A stretch of DNA of 64,000 nt from assembly GCA_036362985.1 (NCBI GenBank), contig JAYGXS010000007.1:9318439-9382438 (forward strand), written 5' to 3'. This document shows positions 1 through 13,400 of the stretch, piece after piece. The stretch comes from Ligula intestinalis. Taxonomy: Eukaryota > Platyhelminthes > Cestoda > Diphyllobothriidea > Diphyllobothriidae. The position numbers and the translations under genes are program-made. How positions within the stretch are numbered: position 1 is the first letter of the stretch; each line of letters starts with the position of its first letter. Below the pieces are notes generated by a model. The model saw nothing but the letters and a program-made list of their open reading frames with translations, searched no databases and had not been told where the DNA came from.

Positions 1-900
1 CCTATTTCCATTAAGAATTTTTGTATTCACTGATAAACTTCTTTATATTGAAAGTGTTTCGATGGGTTTCGTTTTCTGCGTAAGAAAAAAGATCTTGTGG
101 CATTTCGCGACACCTTATATAATACTTGATGTTGGGTTCCGTTTTTGGCTTGGTAAAACAACTTGTGGTCTCACGAGTTTATTATTTATTTTTATGGCAC
201 AAAAAACTTAACTGATTTACAATGCAAAAATTTGGTGATTAATTCCGCTCTTCTTTCACCCACAATAAGGCATTATTTCATACATGTAGTTACTGCTATT
301 TCTGAAAGGCAAAAGAAAATTTTCTGTCCTCCGTCCAGATATCAGTATCAGTAGCTTGTCTTTCAGTTCCCTCTTTGTACATATGTGTCGAGGTGCATGT
401 TTTTACTTCTAGGTCCCTCTGTTTGATTACAAATGCCCATCAGAATGACAGAATACATGCTTATATAATACTTAAACTTATAATCTGCATATTCAGTTAA
501 GACTTTTTGCATTCACTGATTTCCTTCTATATATTTAAATTGTTTAGATGGGGTTTGTTTGTGGCGTTCTGGAAAAATCTTGCGACATTTTGCGACACCT
601 CATATAATTATTGATATGGAGTTCGATTTTCGGCATCGTAAAACAACTTGTGGTCTTATTTATTATTATGGCACAGAAACGTAACAGGTTTATCATGCAA
701 AACTTTGTGAATTGACTCCGTTTTTCTTTTACCCACAAAAAAGCATTATTTCATACATGTAGTTACATCAATTTCTGAAAGACAATAGAAAATTTCCTGT
801 TCTCTGTACAGATATCAGTATCAGTATATTTAAGGGATATAAAGGGAACTTGTCTTTGAGTTCCCTATTTGTACATATGTGTCGTGGTACCAACCACTTA
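1..900. repeat. Two-unit diverged tandem repeat
   Basis: Bases 1-420 and about 485-895 are two diverged copies of one unit, offset by roughly 475-480 bp. Shared landmarks in the same order include 'aaaacaacttgtggtct', 'catacatgtagtta', 'agatatcagtatcagta' and 'tttgtacatatgtgtcg'. No coding signal was recognised. The first copy may begin upstream of the window. Confidence 0.8.
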
Positions 901-1019
901 TATCTGAGTTTGTTGGCGGGGCCGATTGTCATGAGCCATGAGGTGATGCATAATTAAAACCATTCTTGTCCTTATGACTATTCTTTTATAGTACAACACG
1001 TACAAAGTAAAAGTGTTGG

Positions 1020-1160
1020 CCCACAGCGTAGGAGATTCCTTGGCTATCAACAAACGTTGGATTTGGCCCAATTCTGCCCCTGTTTACCCCCAGTATACTG
1101 ATACAAAAGTAAATATTTTCTAGTAAACAGCATTTTGCGCCTCAGTTCAACCCAATGAAC
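1020..1160 (-). repeat. Dispersed repeat, inverted partner of 4355-4500
   Basis: This stretch matches the reverse complement of 4355-4500. Shared words include the 'caacaaacg' block, the 'cagtatac' block and an end reading 'caacccaatgaac'. Both copies are diverged and no coding was seen. The family is not identified; both copies lie near or inside the first visible NAPRT intron. Confidence 0.6.
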
Positions 1161-1376
1161 GAACAAAACAACCTAAAATTTGTGTTGAATCCCCCACTTA
1201 CCGTACCTACCTATCGATTGGTTTCGTCAGGGCAGTCGTACGAAAATGTGTCACGTTGCTATGGTCACGCAAGTATCTTATTACCAAACATGTTGTTTTG
1301 GTTTCTCTTTGACGTATACACGCACAAACGCCCAGCCTGCCCTAATGCCCTGCTGCTGCTTCTCTTGCCATTCCAG

Positions 1377-1482
1377 GTTTCGATGGGACGAGTAACGTGC
1401 TGGCTGGGAAACTGTATGGGATCCCCGTGTGTGGAACACACTCCCATTCCTTCGTCTCCGCCTTTGCTTCCGAATCGCTGGG
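1377..1482 (+). CDS. NAPRT: NAPRT exon with the GTSNVLAG / GTHSHSF motifs
   Basis: The acceptor is preceded by a pyrimidine-rich tract ending 'ttccag'; the donor is 'gtaaga'. The first two bases complete a glycine codon started in an exon upstream of the window. The translation runs from [18 protein letters not shown] to the [11 protein letters not shown] region. It ends two bases into a codon, which matches the next exon at 8591. A decayed second copy of this exon lies at 2113-2210. Confidence 0.92.
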
Positions 1483-4400
1483 GTAAGATTTTTCTGTCCA
1501 AAAGGAATAACTTTTTTCCACGGATAATAAATATACATGTCAAATAACGCTGCTCACCCCAGAAGGCAAAAACCCACCCAACGGATGATACTAGGCCCTG
1601 TGGGAGTAAAGAAGACAATCCCAAATAGTGCTTGCAACGCAGAAACTAGATGCTATACTAATCGGAGGATTTGGCGAAAGTTTGCACCTTCTAGATATTT
1701 ACCACCGTGCCTTGAATCCCGATTGAAGATGAACCCCAGACTGCTTCGCTTACAATTTTTCATTGTGTATAACCCTACCCGATTTAAACTGCAAAACGCA
1801 AAACCTCAGTTCCCCAATAATAAATAAAAGTTGATGTGAGCAGCCCAGATTCATAATCATAACTAGATCCAATGAATTTACTTTGGTGTCAGCCGTAAGT
1901 CCCATCTGTCCCAAGTCTTGATAACGTATAAAAGGTTTGAGTGCTTGCCCTCGACCGCTAGTTAGCAGCGCAGTATCGAGGAGAATGGAACTTACAACAG
2001 ATCGATGACCTGATACGTTAAAGTTGTGTCCAGAAATGAACGATGTTTGCATCCAAACTGTTAGCTTTCAAAATTGCTGAAACCTAAATTACAAGTTATA
2101 TATGTACAATCTTAGCGGAGCACAGCCTAATGGGCTATCGCCTGTTCATGTGTATGGGACAAACTCTCATTCTTTTGTCTCCGCCTTCTTCGAAATCGCT
2201 GAGATAGGGTTTTTTTTCCAAAACGAATCATAAAGTTAAAGGTTAGCTTACCCCGCTAGCCTAGAAAGCTGTCGCAACTTGATTTACGTCGGAAGACATA
2301 AGCTCGTCCACGAAGCGGTGCTTGGCGCTGTGGGATTACAGAATTAAGGCGCAAATGGTGCTTGCAACTTGGAACTGATATGTCATATGAATGAGAACAG
2401 TTGGCAGACGGTTTCGCTTCAGCACTGTTTAGGCACGAACCCAGTTCTATCCGTTTCCCGATTGTAGATGGAGAGCTGAAAGACTGTTCCTGGTTTTGCC
2501 CCGGAGCTCACTATAGAGCCCGTGCAGGCAACCGCATTGTGGCTCGTAGGATAGGATTGAGTGGATTTAAAAAGCAAGGGGAGACCGGAGTGGACATAGC
2601 CAATCTTAGATATGGATCATCCGGGATTCGACGTACCTTTTTCCGTTGCTAGATCGACGATTTTCAAAAATGCATGATATTCCCGCTCGCAACCGACAAA
2701 GCAACGAGTCCATGGTGCCCTGATAGAGCAGTAAACTCAATGACCAAAGGTTCCGAGTTCGAATCCCAGGTGATTTACACCTGAGATTGGGTATGAATGA
2801 CTGATGACGGCTAATAGGCCAGAAATGGCCATTCCGGTCTCCAGTGCCTTCGTCACTTTGCGACTGCCTGCGCGGTCTCTAAAAATATTATCTCCTAGGT
2901 CACCTTAAATTCGATGAGTAACAATCCAATCTTTCACAAACATAGCTCTATTTAGAGATTCAAGAAGCACATCGGACAAAATGAAATAAACTCTCAAACT
3001 GTTTTTCCAAAATGTATATTCTGCAATGGCTGTTCTTCGATGCATACTGTAACAACAGTCCACAGGAAAGTGATTTCCAGAGCTGCGGCCATGAAAGCTC
3101 CACAACCAACAAATAGGTGAACTGTGCCACATAAAAGGAATGCACCTGTGGACGCCAAAAGACAATTAAAATAAACACCAGCGCCACAAAACAACATTTT
3201 TTGCAACTTGAACACCCTGTAGTAAAGTGAGCCATACAAGTTCGGTAAAAGTACTCCGTCAATAGCTATTTAACCGATGTTCTAAATATTTTTGATGCTA
3301 TTAAAGCAGAGCAATTTCATCTATATTCAGTAGATTAAAAACATGTTCGTTTAAAGGGATATCGCTAATTACGCAAAGCCCGCACAAATTCGTTTGATAT
3401 TCTTGTGAAATGAATATCATTTTTGTGCAAATTTTTGTTTGCACATCAAAAATGTCGCCTTCAAGCATTTAATAGTGGATTATCATGAATTCATCATAGA
3501 CGTTGTTATATGACAAAACCCGATTTTTAGTTTTGTTAGTAAACACGTCTTTACAAGTCAAATTATGGAGCTATTCGTTTTTAAATAATTCAGCTAATAT
3601 TTTCGCAATCCAAAATGGGACGTTGTCTCAGCTGATGTCTAAAACCACAACCAGAACATAAAGAAAAAGCGTTTGAGTGAATTTGAGGTCTTATGGTCAT
3701 CTTAGCTAAAAAATCAGGCTTATTTTAAAGGCTTTGACCTGATTGTCCCAAGATGAAACTTATCATGTCATTAGTTGATTGTCAACACAGACTTTGACAC
3801 CACTTTACTCTAATGCTTAGGCTACCATTAATTTACTGTTTCTTACATTTACGACGTACTGTTTACTTTAACGAAACAGATAGGTATGCGATATTTCAGA
3901 ATAAATAGCGTAGGATTTAATGCATTCAAAAAGTAAAAATCAATCGCAAAGCAGTAGATTTCGGCATCAAAAATAATGTCTAAGATTCCTGTTTCACGTT
4001 TGTGCTCGTAGACATCACCTCCACTACAGCCACCACGAGTCAACTCAACCTGGATATCAAACTCAGCCTCACGGGCATTTAAGAATTTTTTTTGGATTTG
4101 AGTACTGGCCACAAATACATCAGCATCTTCCGGCTTACGTAGAAATGGGCTGGTTGCGACATACATTATGCTGAACCTTATAGTTTGTGATTGGTAAGCT
4201 GATAAGTCAAACCTTACAAAATGTTCCTTCAGGCATAATACTAGTTCTGATAAATACCTTGTAACATCAAACAAACTCGTTAAAATGGAAGTACAGTAGA
4301 TTACCTATCTGAATAAAGGTTGGAGATTGGGTGATTTAACAAAATTTTGGGGTTGTTTATTTAGTTCATTGGGTTGACTTGAGGCAAAAAATGATGCTTT

Positions 4401-7400
4401 CTAGCATTTAATTCCGTTCAGCTGGGTATACTGAGAGAAAATGGAGGCGAAAATGGGCAAAATCCAGCGTTTGTTGATATCCGAGGGATTTTTTACGCTA
4501 TTAAACTTTGCGGAAATAACTTCTTGTGAGTTCGTGCTGCACATTAGAAGAACATTCTTGAATAGCAGGAACTTTTTAATTATAATTAATCCCTAAACGG
4601 AAAATTTTGTTGTGCATCCATGAAATTAGGGTTAGTGTAATTATGAGATTGCGCACTATTTTCCGAAAAAGAAGAACAAAAGTAGTTTAAAAAATTCCAT
4701 TTTGCAAATCTGCCAAGTTTTGTGACATAAAATTGAGTATTAAACTTTTGAGGCTGTTACATACTTAACCTCAATAAAAGTTGTTTGTTGTATATTTGAA
4801 GGGTTGTAGGCAAGGAATGCGTATGAGGGCTTTATTTCTATACAGTTAACAAATTGATTGCACATTCAATGTAAATGTGAAGACAATAAAAAAGCATGCA
4901 TTTAAGTTAGTTGTTGTGGGGGAATACGAAACGGTTTTCTTAAAAACCGTCACTTACATTATTTCCACTGTGTTCTGCGTTTGTTTTTGTAGACCTGAGC
5001 CTAGAAGTTACCATGTATCCTGAAAACTGTTCTTATTTTAATAGAAAAGTAAGTTCATCCTTTTATAGTAAAAATGTGTGCATAATGTTCAGGGCAATCA
5101 ATAAACTGGCGAAAATATACCATTCTGATCTTGACTTAATCTTCAAAAAAATAAAGTGTGCAGATATCCGCCGCCAAAATACATAACTTAAACTATTTTT
5201 AAGAGGTTACTTGTTAAAGAACATTTTTTAATCAACCTGAAGCACATTCATTCGCGAATCTTGATCTAGACCTTCATTCTTCTCGGCAATGAGTTGACAT
5301 ATTTTGGTGTTTCTGAAACCATGACATGCACAGAGAGGTGCTAAAGATACAAATGCTTTAAAGTTTGGTATTGAGGTAAATGCTTTTATTATATATCTTA
5401 TTTTGAAGGTTTAGGTAAGCACGTAGAATAAAATCATTATTTATTGTCAATCAACTGAAGCCTGCGAAAATCGTTAAGTCTTAATTAACATTTCAAGGAA
5501 GGTCTGAACCTCTTCATCATGGAAATATCAAAATAATTAAAAAAATATGGCGGAAGTCAATTACTCCTAGTGTACAAAATGGAAAGTTTACAATTGTATT
5601 TGACAATTTCATTTAAATTTATTTTTCACTGATAGGCATGTCCGCACGTTTTCTCAAGAAATATATTATTCCTGCGATCTCACAATGGCGCATATCAAGC
5701 GAAAACGTGGTTGCCTTAGTCCAACGTAACTAAGGCAATGCAAGAACGAAAGAACAACTAGCAGTTCTCGTGAAACCATGTTAGAATACATACGCAAAAT
5801 CTAGGCTGTCCGGTAACAGCCATACATTATATTGCACATAATATGGAAGCATATATATTCGAAAAAATTACAAAAGGATTATTTTATCTACTTTATTTTA
5901 CTTTTGCTGCTTTATTTACTCAGTGGTTTTGCATGAACAGGCTTCGTCTACATGGAAAACTGAAGTTTACCTAGAACACCCGATTTCCACTTTTTCGGAA
6001 TTTTTTACTTGGTTAAAAAATGTGTTTCTGTAAAATGTTATATTCCTTCATAGATCATAATATGCCATTTTATGAAGAACAACCATTACTTTATTGCTGT
6101 AAAACTTTGGGGGTCGCAGCTTGGGCTGCGTTTGAGTGAGAGGAAGTTACTTGTAAAAATCGTTCGATTTCATGAGATAATGCATCAACAGTATATTTTT
6201 GGGACAGCGATTGATTGAGCTGCGTTGCTACATTACCTTTAGATTTGCTTCAGTGTTCATATAAGGAACATGATTAATGTTATACAGTGTGGCCCAAAAT
6301 TCGTGTAAAATGCTGACATATGCAAAGGATTTATACGCTCTCGCTAACCAGCATTAAGAAATGTTGTAATACTGATTATTACTGATTTTTAAAGTTATTT
6401 CACTTACAAAAGGATACTGGCTTTTTAACAAGTTTCTTTCCGACCGCTATTAAAGCCTATGTATGGTTTAAAGTGGCTGTTCATGTAGTATGCATTTGAA
6501 TAATTGATTTTTACTGCCTTTGTAAATTCAACTACATAATTTATGAATCACATATATGAAAAGCCTTATTTCTTGTACGCGTTTGGTAGGAAATTACGCC
6601 TTCTATAAATTGAATACTATAAAGGGATTTAGGAGCTTTTGTATGATTGTGCAGTGTTCATTCATAATACCTGGTATCTGTCAGTTTATAAGTATTGCCT
6701 ATAACGTATACAGCACGATCCACATTCATTGCAAAATTTTTAACAGCGTAATATACACTTTCTTTAATTATAAGCTATAAACAAGGCGTAATTTCCTACC
6801 AGGCGAGTACAAGAAATATATTTTTTCTTGTAAGCCTTCCATAAAATAAATTAACATTTTTAAAGGCAGTCAAAATCCATGATAAAATTTTTTAAGACTG
6901 AAGCAGTCATTTTTTGCAATACATACTCTTTGCTAGCGGTCAAATAGAAACTCGTTAAAAAGCTGGCATCATATCATGACCTAAATGCCCTCAGAATGGA
7001 TGACATGATTATCAATATTACAAGCTTATTAAATGCCGATTAGCGAAGGCGTATCAATGTTTCGCATATGTTGGCACGTTGCACGAATTCTAGGCCACGC
7101 TGTCGTTATAAGCACTGTGCACCTGCAGGCGACTATTAAGTCTGTGTTAAGAGGCACGTAGGGCATATGAGGAGACAGAACACAATCTCTGAGCGTCCAT
7201 CTTGCACTGTGCGGTTAAATATTCAATGCTTAAATTTTCATTTAACAGATGACTTAAACAAACGATGACCTTCGGAGGAAGAAACATGCCGAACGGAAGT
7301 AAAATACCTTCGCAAATTATTGTTCCAAAAGGGGTTTTCCCTCGGACTTTGTTTTTTCCTGCACAGGACAACAACCTTTTAGAGAGAAAACTTTTGTCAA

Positions 7401-10400
7401 GGCTGCGACCACTGAAGCGTGAAATTCGCCGACCGACATTACCGACAAATACATGGGAGTCTCGTTAGAAAATTTCTGGCATATTTCTGATTATATTAGT
7501 AAGAATAACATTACCAACAACCACTGGGTTTCTGGGATACTCTTGCCGACTTATAAACGGTCACCGTTTATCCATGCAAACGCTCTGGGATTTGAAACCC
7601 TGAGTTTGGAACCCGTGTTCTGTTCGACGTTAGTCGAACGCCTAACTACGGGCGCGTTTTCCTTTTGGCTGCGCTCAGAGGCGTTTAAGATCACATTCTG
7701 TGCCTACTTGTACCATTTTGTCTGGGGGCTCGCTCTAGAACCCCGCTCACAGGCGCACAGCAGCTAATAAGTCAGAAATGCTCATTTCTGTCGTCGTATA
7801 CTTTGTCCGTAAAAGAATTCTGTCAATAACGTTACCTTTTTTCGACTGCTGAAGGCCTCAATAGTCGGCAACAATGCAGAGCCCAACCTTTGTGTACTCT
7901 ATCGCGATCGACAGATATTCCCCTATCGTTGTTTATGCATATATATGCGCTATATAAAGGGTATTTGACAACATTCGAAAGAATACCAATTCTTCCAGTC
8001 TGAACTGCCATGGTTTTCTAATTAAAGATTTTAAGAAGGCGCAATGGTGCGGGTTTCCGTGATTTGCTCTTACTAAATAACCATTTTCGCGAAAATTCCC
8101 ATGGAAAATTTCAGTAGATAAATTGGCGAACATACGTTTGTTTTCGATAAATTTTCGTCAGGCCTTTACATTTATATGGTACTGAAATAAATAAACAATG
8201 TTTATTAGTGGACAGAGTTCACGTTATTGTTGTGAGGGTCGGTGGGTGGGGGGGGGGAGGGGTGTGAGGGGGGATTGGGGAAGTTGCGGACCGAAGGTCC
8301 CTCTCTAGCCGGCCCGGTGTCCGAGGCTTCGACGCTGAAATTTGGCCTGCGGTTGTCGACAAAGTTGGGTGCTAAATGCTTTAAATGTTTACTTTAAACT
8401 GAAAAATTCCAAGGCATCTTCAACTGATCTGAAATCGTTTGCTTTTAGGTCAAGTCTTGAGCACTTTTCGTTACTAATAAAACAGCTATTTTTTGCAGTA
8501 AAACAATCATTAAACGCACCTCTTTATAAAAAAAATTGACTCTGTGAGCTGGGTACTCTGGTGAAGCCTGTTTATTTTTCCTCTCAAAAGGACTTCACTG
8601 ATTGCCCTAAACGGGCATGTCAAAAAAGAATCGGACGATACGCTAGCGGCGACAGGGACGTTCGACGTCGGTCAGCTGACGGAGGCTTCGAAAAAGTGGC
8701 TTCGGCATCTTATCGCCACGCTTGATCTCAGCCCCACCGAAGTGAAACCACAGGAACTTAATGCGTTCGTGCACTACGCAGCTGCATTCCCCTCATCCTT
8801 CGTTGGTCTGGTGGACACTTACAATGTACTTAAGTAAGATTGCATGAATATTTCCTTACTTTTTACCTCTTTTTTCATCATTTGCATGGTTGCGGCCTAG
8901 ACCACAACCCAGCTACCAATCAGAAATGATTCCATTGAGTAGGCTTTGGCAGTGACCTTTTCATGTAGCCATCCCTTAACATGGGAGTCTTCACAAGCGT
9001 GCAGTTATGCTTATAATTGAATATGCATGCAAACCTTGAAGAAAACTCTGGTGGAATCCCAGTTTTGGTCCCAGAGCAGTACGCGAAAGCCTCATCCTTT
9101 TGTAATACAGGATTGGGTGTGATAAAGAATATAAAATCTTGGCAATACAAAAGAAGGAAAATTTAAATAAAATATAAAGATTATAAAAGTAGAAAAAACA
9201 GTAATAATTATCGAAATAATCTAGTGTTTGTCAAAAAATACGCGCCATTATTGAAAATATTGGGAAATAAATAAATTGAAAAATAAGAAAATTTAACTAA
9301 AAGGAACTAACCAAAAACGTAAATTAAGTAAGGCAAACTCACTTAACTAAAAATAATCTAAAAACCATAAAAATAGTAAACATAATAATGAACGGAAAAC
9401 TGAACTTTAATAAAAATAGGTTAAATTAACCAAATAAAAAAACTAACATGAATTTCTGCGAAAATTTCATATTTTACGATTGAAAAGTCGTTTTGGCAAA
9501 CAAGTGTTTTCGGTCGTTCATCATCAGGAGACGAGGGAAAACCCACATGCTTAATTACACTCCGCCACCGACAAACCCCCTTTCTCCCACCCCTCTCCCC
9601 CTAGACTGATGATCATCTAGGCGCTTCAATTAACTGATCACTTTCCTCCCCCTGTCATGGATCAGTCTGATGGTGAATGACCGAAAACAATTGCTTGCAA
9701 ATACGACTTCTAACTTGAAGTTATTACGTATGTAAATTTATTGTGTGCGCGGTGCTTCGTGCTGCGAGCTTAACTAATCTAACTCCAGATGGGTAAGTTT
9801 AGCCTCGGGTAAATTGAAATAAGTGACTTCCTAACCGCCAATTTGTTTTTCAGCAATATCAAGAAACCCCATAAACTATAACGTACAAGCATAAGGTATA
9901 AGTAAGTAAAAATGTCCACATTTGTCACACCAAATAAGCAACAATTAATAAAAAATGCAAGTTTATTTCTGTGTTTAAATATAGCGCGCTTTTTTGTTGC
10001 GAAAAAAATTAGATCATTAAAACAATTTCTAGCATGTTATCTTGGATTCCACCAAAACTGTGTATTTCAAGCAGGATGGACCTTCTTCGCTTGACTCAGG
10101 CTAGCGGTCGGATTACGGAGTGTTTTAGTTTAGACCTAGACCTCCAAGTCACGCAAGTAACCCAGAAATTCTCTTCTTTAGTACATCTTTCTTGCTATAC
10201 ATTACTACTGCTTGCGACCGATAAAAGGTAGTTCTCATTAACAGGTAAATTAGCAAATGGTTGACAAGTATTTTGTGCTTGCCAGTCAAGTTCATTGATG
10301 TGCGGTGATATTGCCATATTTACGAAAACGTACCGTTTTGTGTGCTGAATGAACAAGGGCCTAAACTGAAAGTTAAAGCCATCGTACCACAGCAGAAACA

Positions 10401-13400
10401 TTTGAACGCATCATCCGGGCATTTGATCTAGACCCCTGTTACAAGTATTATGAAGGCAGCACAAAACTACTGCTAGAATATGCGCTAACTGGTTATTTCG
10501 CAGAAAGTGATTATCGTCGCTAAAATTGGCACTCATATTTTTATCTATTGAAACCATAATGACAGTTTGTAGGAATGACGAATGTCATGTATGTCAAACA
10601 GAAGGCTGCCTGTAGGCAGAATTTTGGGTTGGCAAAACAGAGGGCTGTCAGTTGGCAGGACGTGTAACGAGAAGAGCGAACAGTTCAAGATGTGTTAATA
10701 CCACGATTTATATGTTGTTGGATAAGTGTAATATGCAGACGTCTGGCCAAGCAGAATAAAGAAAGGGGTGAATAAGTGTCCGTGACCTTAACCAGCGTTT
10801 GACGCGCGCATTGTGTAATGATTAGCTCAGACAGCAATATGGGCTTATTTAAGTAGAATTTAGGCACCCACTTTAGCAACTGTAGTTTAATAATTGCTAT
10901 ATGTTTTTTGTATTTTATTATATTTGGAAAGGTTCTTGATTTATTTCTGTAGATTTTCCTAATCTGTCTTATCATTTACCGCATTGCAGAAAAACTCGAT
11001 TAGTAAATTACAGGTTTCGTTAAACTCCTGACAAATAGAAATGCTGGTTAAGCGGTTGTCTGCCTCAACTTACCATTCTTGAGTTAGATTACTGTAGTCC
11101 GCGGCACAAAGCACCGCCCACACTTTCACTTTATATGCGCAGCAACTTAATCCCAGCGGCCGCGGGAAACAAATTCAACTAAATTTTTTTCTCTTTACGC
11201 TTCTACAAATTTCCTTCACTGCCTATCCTATTTTGCCACCGCCAAACTCCTATAACCACCATTTCGGTAAAACAAAACTCTAAGACTGCGGGGTATATGA
11301 GGTGCACTATTTTAAATACTTTTGCTTCCCGCGAAGATGACTGAACCCAAAAAATTTATGATAGCAACATTACATGTTTGTATAGCACGTTACGGGATTA
11401 GAGTTAGCACCTTCACGATCGACAGTACGACCATTCTCTTCAGTGTGCTCACAAGCAAGGAAGACAGTTTTGAAGGGCTTTTACGAATTTTAGGTTTGAC
11501 CAGCTGTGATTGGTTCAGACTTTCCCCGGTGTTTCAAGCAGCCTAGCCGTATTTCAGGCTTAAGAGGACGTAGAACCTCTTTCTCTGAGCATCGCATATA
11601 CATATATATATCCATTTACGAACACGTAGCGTCAGTTTGTTCTACCACTGTCTTTCCGCCCTGCATGGAAGCATTTCTAAGGGATAGGCCCAAATACACG
11701 TCTGCTGATTGATAATTGCTAACAATTTCGATCGTCTGATATGGTGGTTTCAAGGTATCAAACCACATAACCGTCAAGGAGAAGTGATACTAGAATGGCC
11801 ATTTCTGATTTAGCAGGCATCACCAGCCAGCCAACCAGCCACACCCAGCTCCAGATTGTGCCACATCCGGGGGTCGAACCCATGACTTTGATATTTAAAA
11901 GCTCAACGCTCTAAACACTGCGCCACGGGCTAGTTCCCTTGCCGATTTCGATTGTGAATGTGCGCAATGACAGACAGGTGCTCACAGATCGCTTTGGGTA
12001 GTCACTAGTCCCGTTATGTCCTGGAGCACTCTTTTGGGTCCCACCAGCAGTAGCTCAATGGCTAGCTTTTTCTGGAAAGAAAGACGTCACCGATATAGAC
12101 AGCGGAGACTGGACTGGCCATTTCGGGCATGTTTGGTGGCATCAGCCAGCCCCACCCAATCACAGGTGCTGCCGCACCCGAGCCTCGAACCGTCGACTTG
12201 TTGGTTGAAACTCGAACGCTCTAAGAACTGAAGCATAGGCTGTAGGCCTTGCGGGTTTCAATTGCGAACCCACAGGATGGCGGTTTGACGGTATCGAGCG
12301 ATGACGTCCAGTATGTGAAATAGTTTATAATTGAAGTATAAATTTGCAGAATTTTTCATTTTTTTTCTATTCTCGCCCTCCCAGTGACAATAACCGGACA
12401 ATGTAAACAAGACGCCTACGTGTGTCACTGACAGCCTCAACTGCCTGTATATAGCGTTACAAAAAATATAGTTCCAATCTGGAAACACTGCGAATGAACT
12501 GTTTAGCGGCGGACACTCCAGTCAGCTATTCACTCCGACGTTACCCCAATGACGACCGAATTATCTTGTTAATTGATAGCCTTACAAGACGCGATTCGCG
12601 GAGATTCAGGCGTGTCGGGATTAGTATAGATAGCTAGTCAACACGTGCCGCAGTCTACGTGGTCACCTCGCAGTCAGCCATCATGGACTGGAAATCTCCC
12701 TGTAATTGTGGCCTTTATGAAAACTTCGCTACAAGAGACCAGTGCTTTTTGTAACGGCACACTTAGGGTCGACTCGGACCGCGTCAGATGCCTGCGCCCC
12801 CTCAACATCTTGAGGGATATGGGTGAGGAGGTTAGCTTTGGCGTAAGTCAACTCTCAGTTATGTGTTATTCACGTGCGAATCACTGGCTTTGCCCTCACG
12901 GTCAACCTGTCGGTCAACAGTTCTTATGCCCTGTACGCTTAAATGCCACGCCATGTCAGAACGTACACCTACGAATAAGAGCGCCTAAGGAGAAGTTATA
13001 ACATTTTATTAAAATACGATTACTACTTATTTTGTGACAGTAGAAATGGTAATGTAAATTAGTTGCTTTTAAGTCATTTCTTCTTATTTTTTCTTTTTGT
13101 CTACGTTCCACTCGGCTTCAGGTCGGGTGTTAACAACTTTTGTGCCGTCGCCCTTGCTTTGTGGGACTTCAGTTACAAAGCAGTCGGTGTGCGGATTGAC
13201 AGTGGGGATCTGGCCTACCTCTCCATGGCTGTGCGAAAAAAATTCTCGCAAGTCGCAGAACAGTACGTTCAACAAATTCTACTTGTCCAACTTCCTCACA
13301 AAACTGACTCGCGTATAGCAGGCTTCTGGCTTATAGTTTTTTCTCCTTCTAATGTCAGCACAATGAACACTAGAGGTGCGACTGGTTCTCTTTTGATCCA

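Larger units (their letters stand above)
2890..6400. other. NAPRT intron, mostly unique AT-rich sequence
   Basis: This is the intron between 1482 and 8591. Apart from the inverted-repeat partner at 4355-4500 and the 141-codon open frame at 3849-4274, I see no recognisable gene, RNA or mobile element here. Confidence 0.6.

Noticed and set aside
1155..1547. 130-codon plus-strand frame covering the first NAPRT exon, and its minus-strand counterparts
   Set aside because: The NAPRT exon uses a different frame, with splice sites and family motifs; these frames show no family features.
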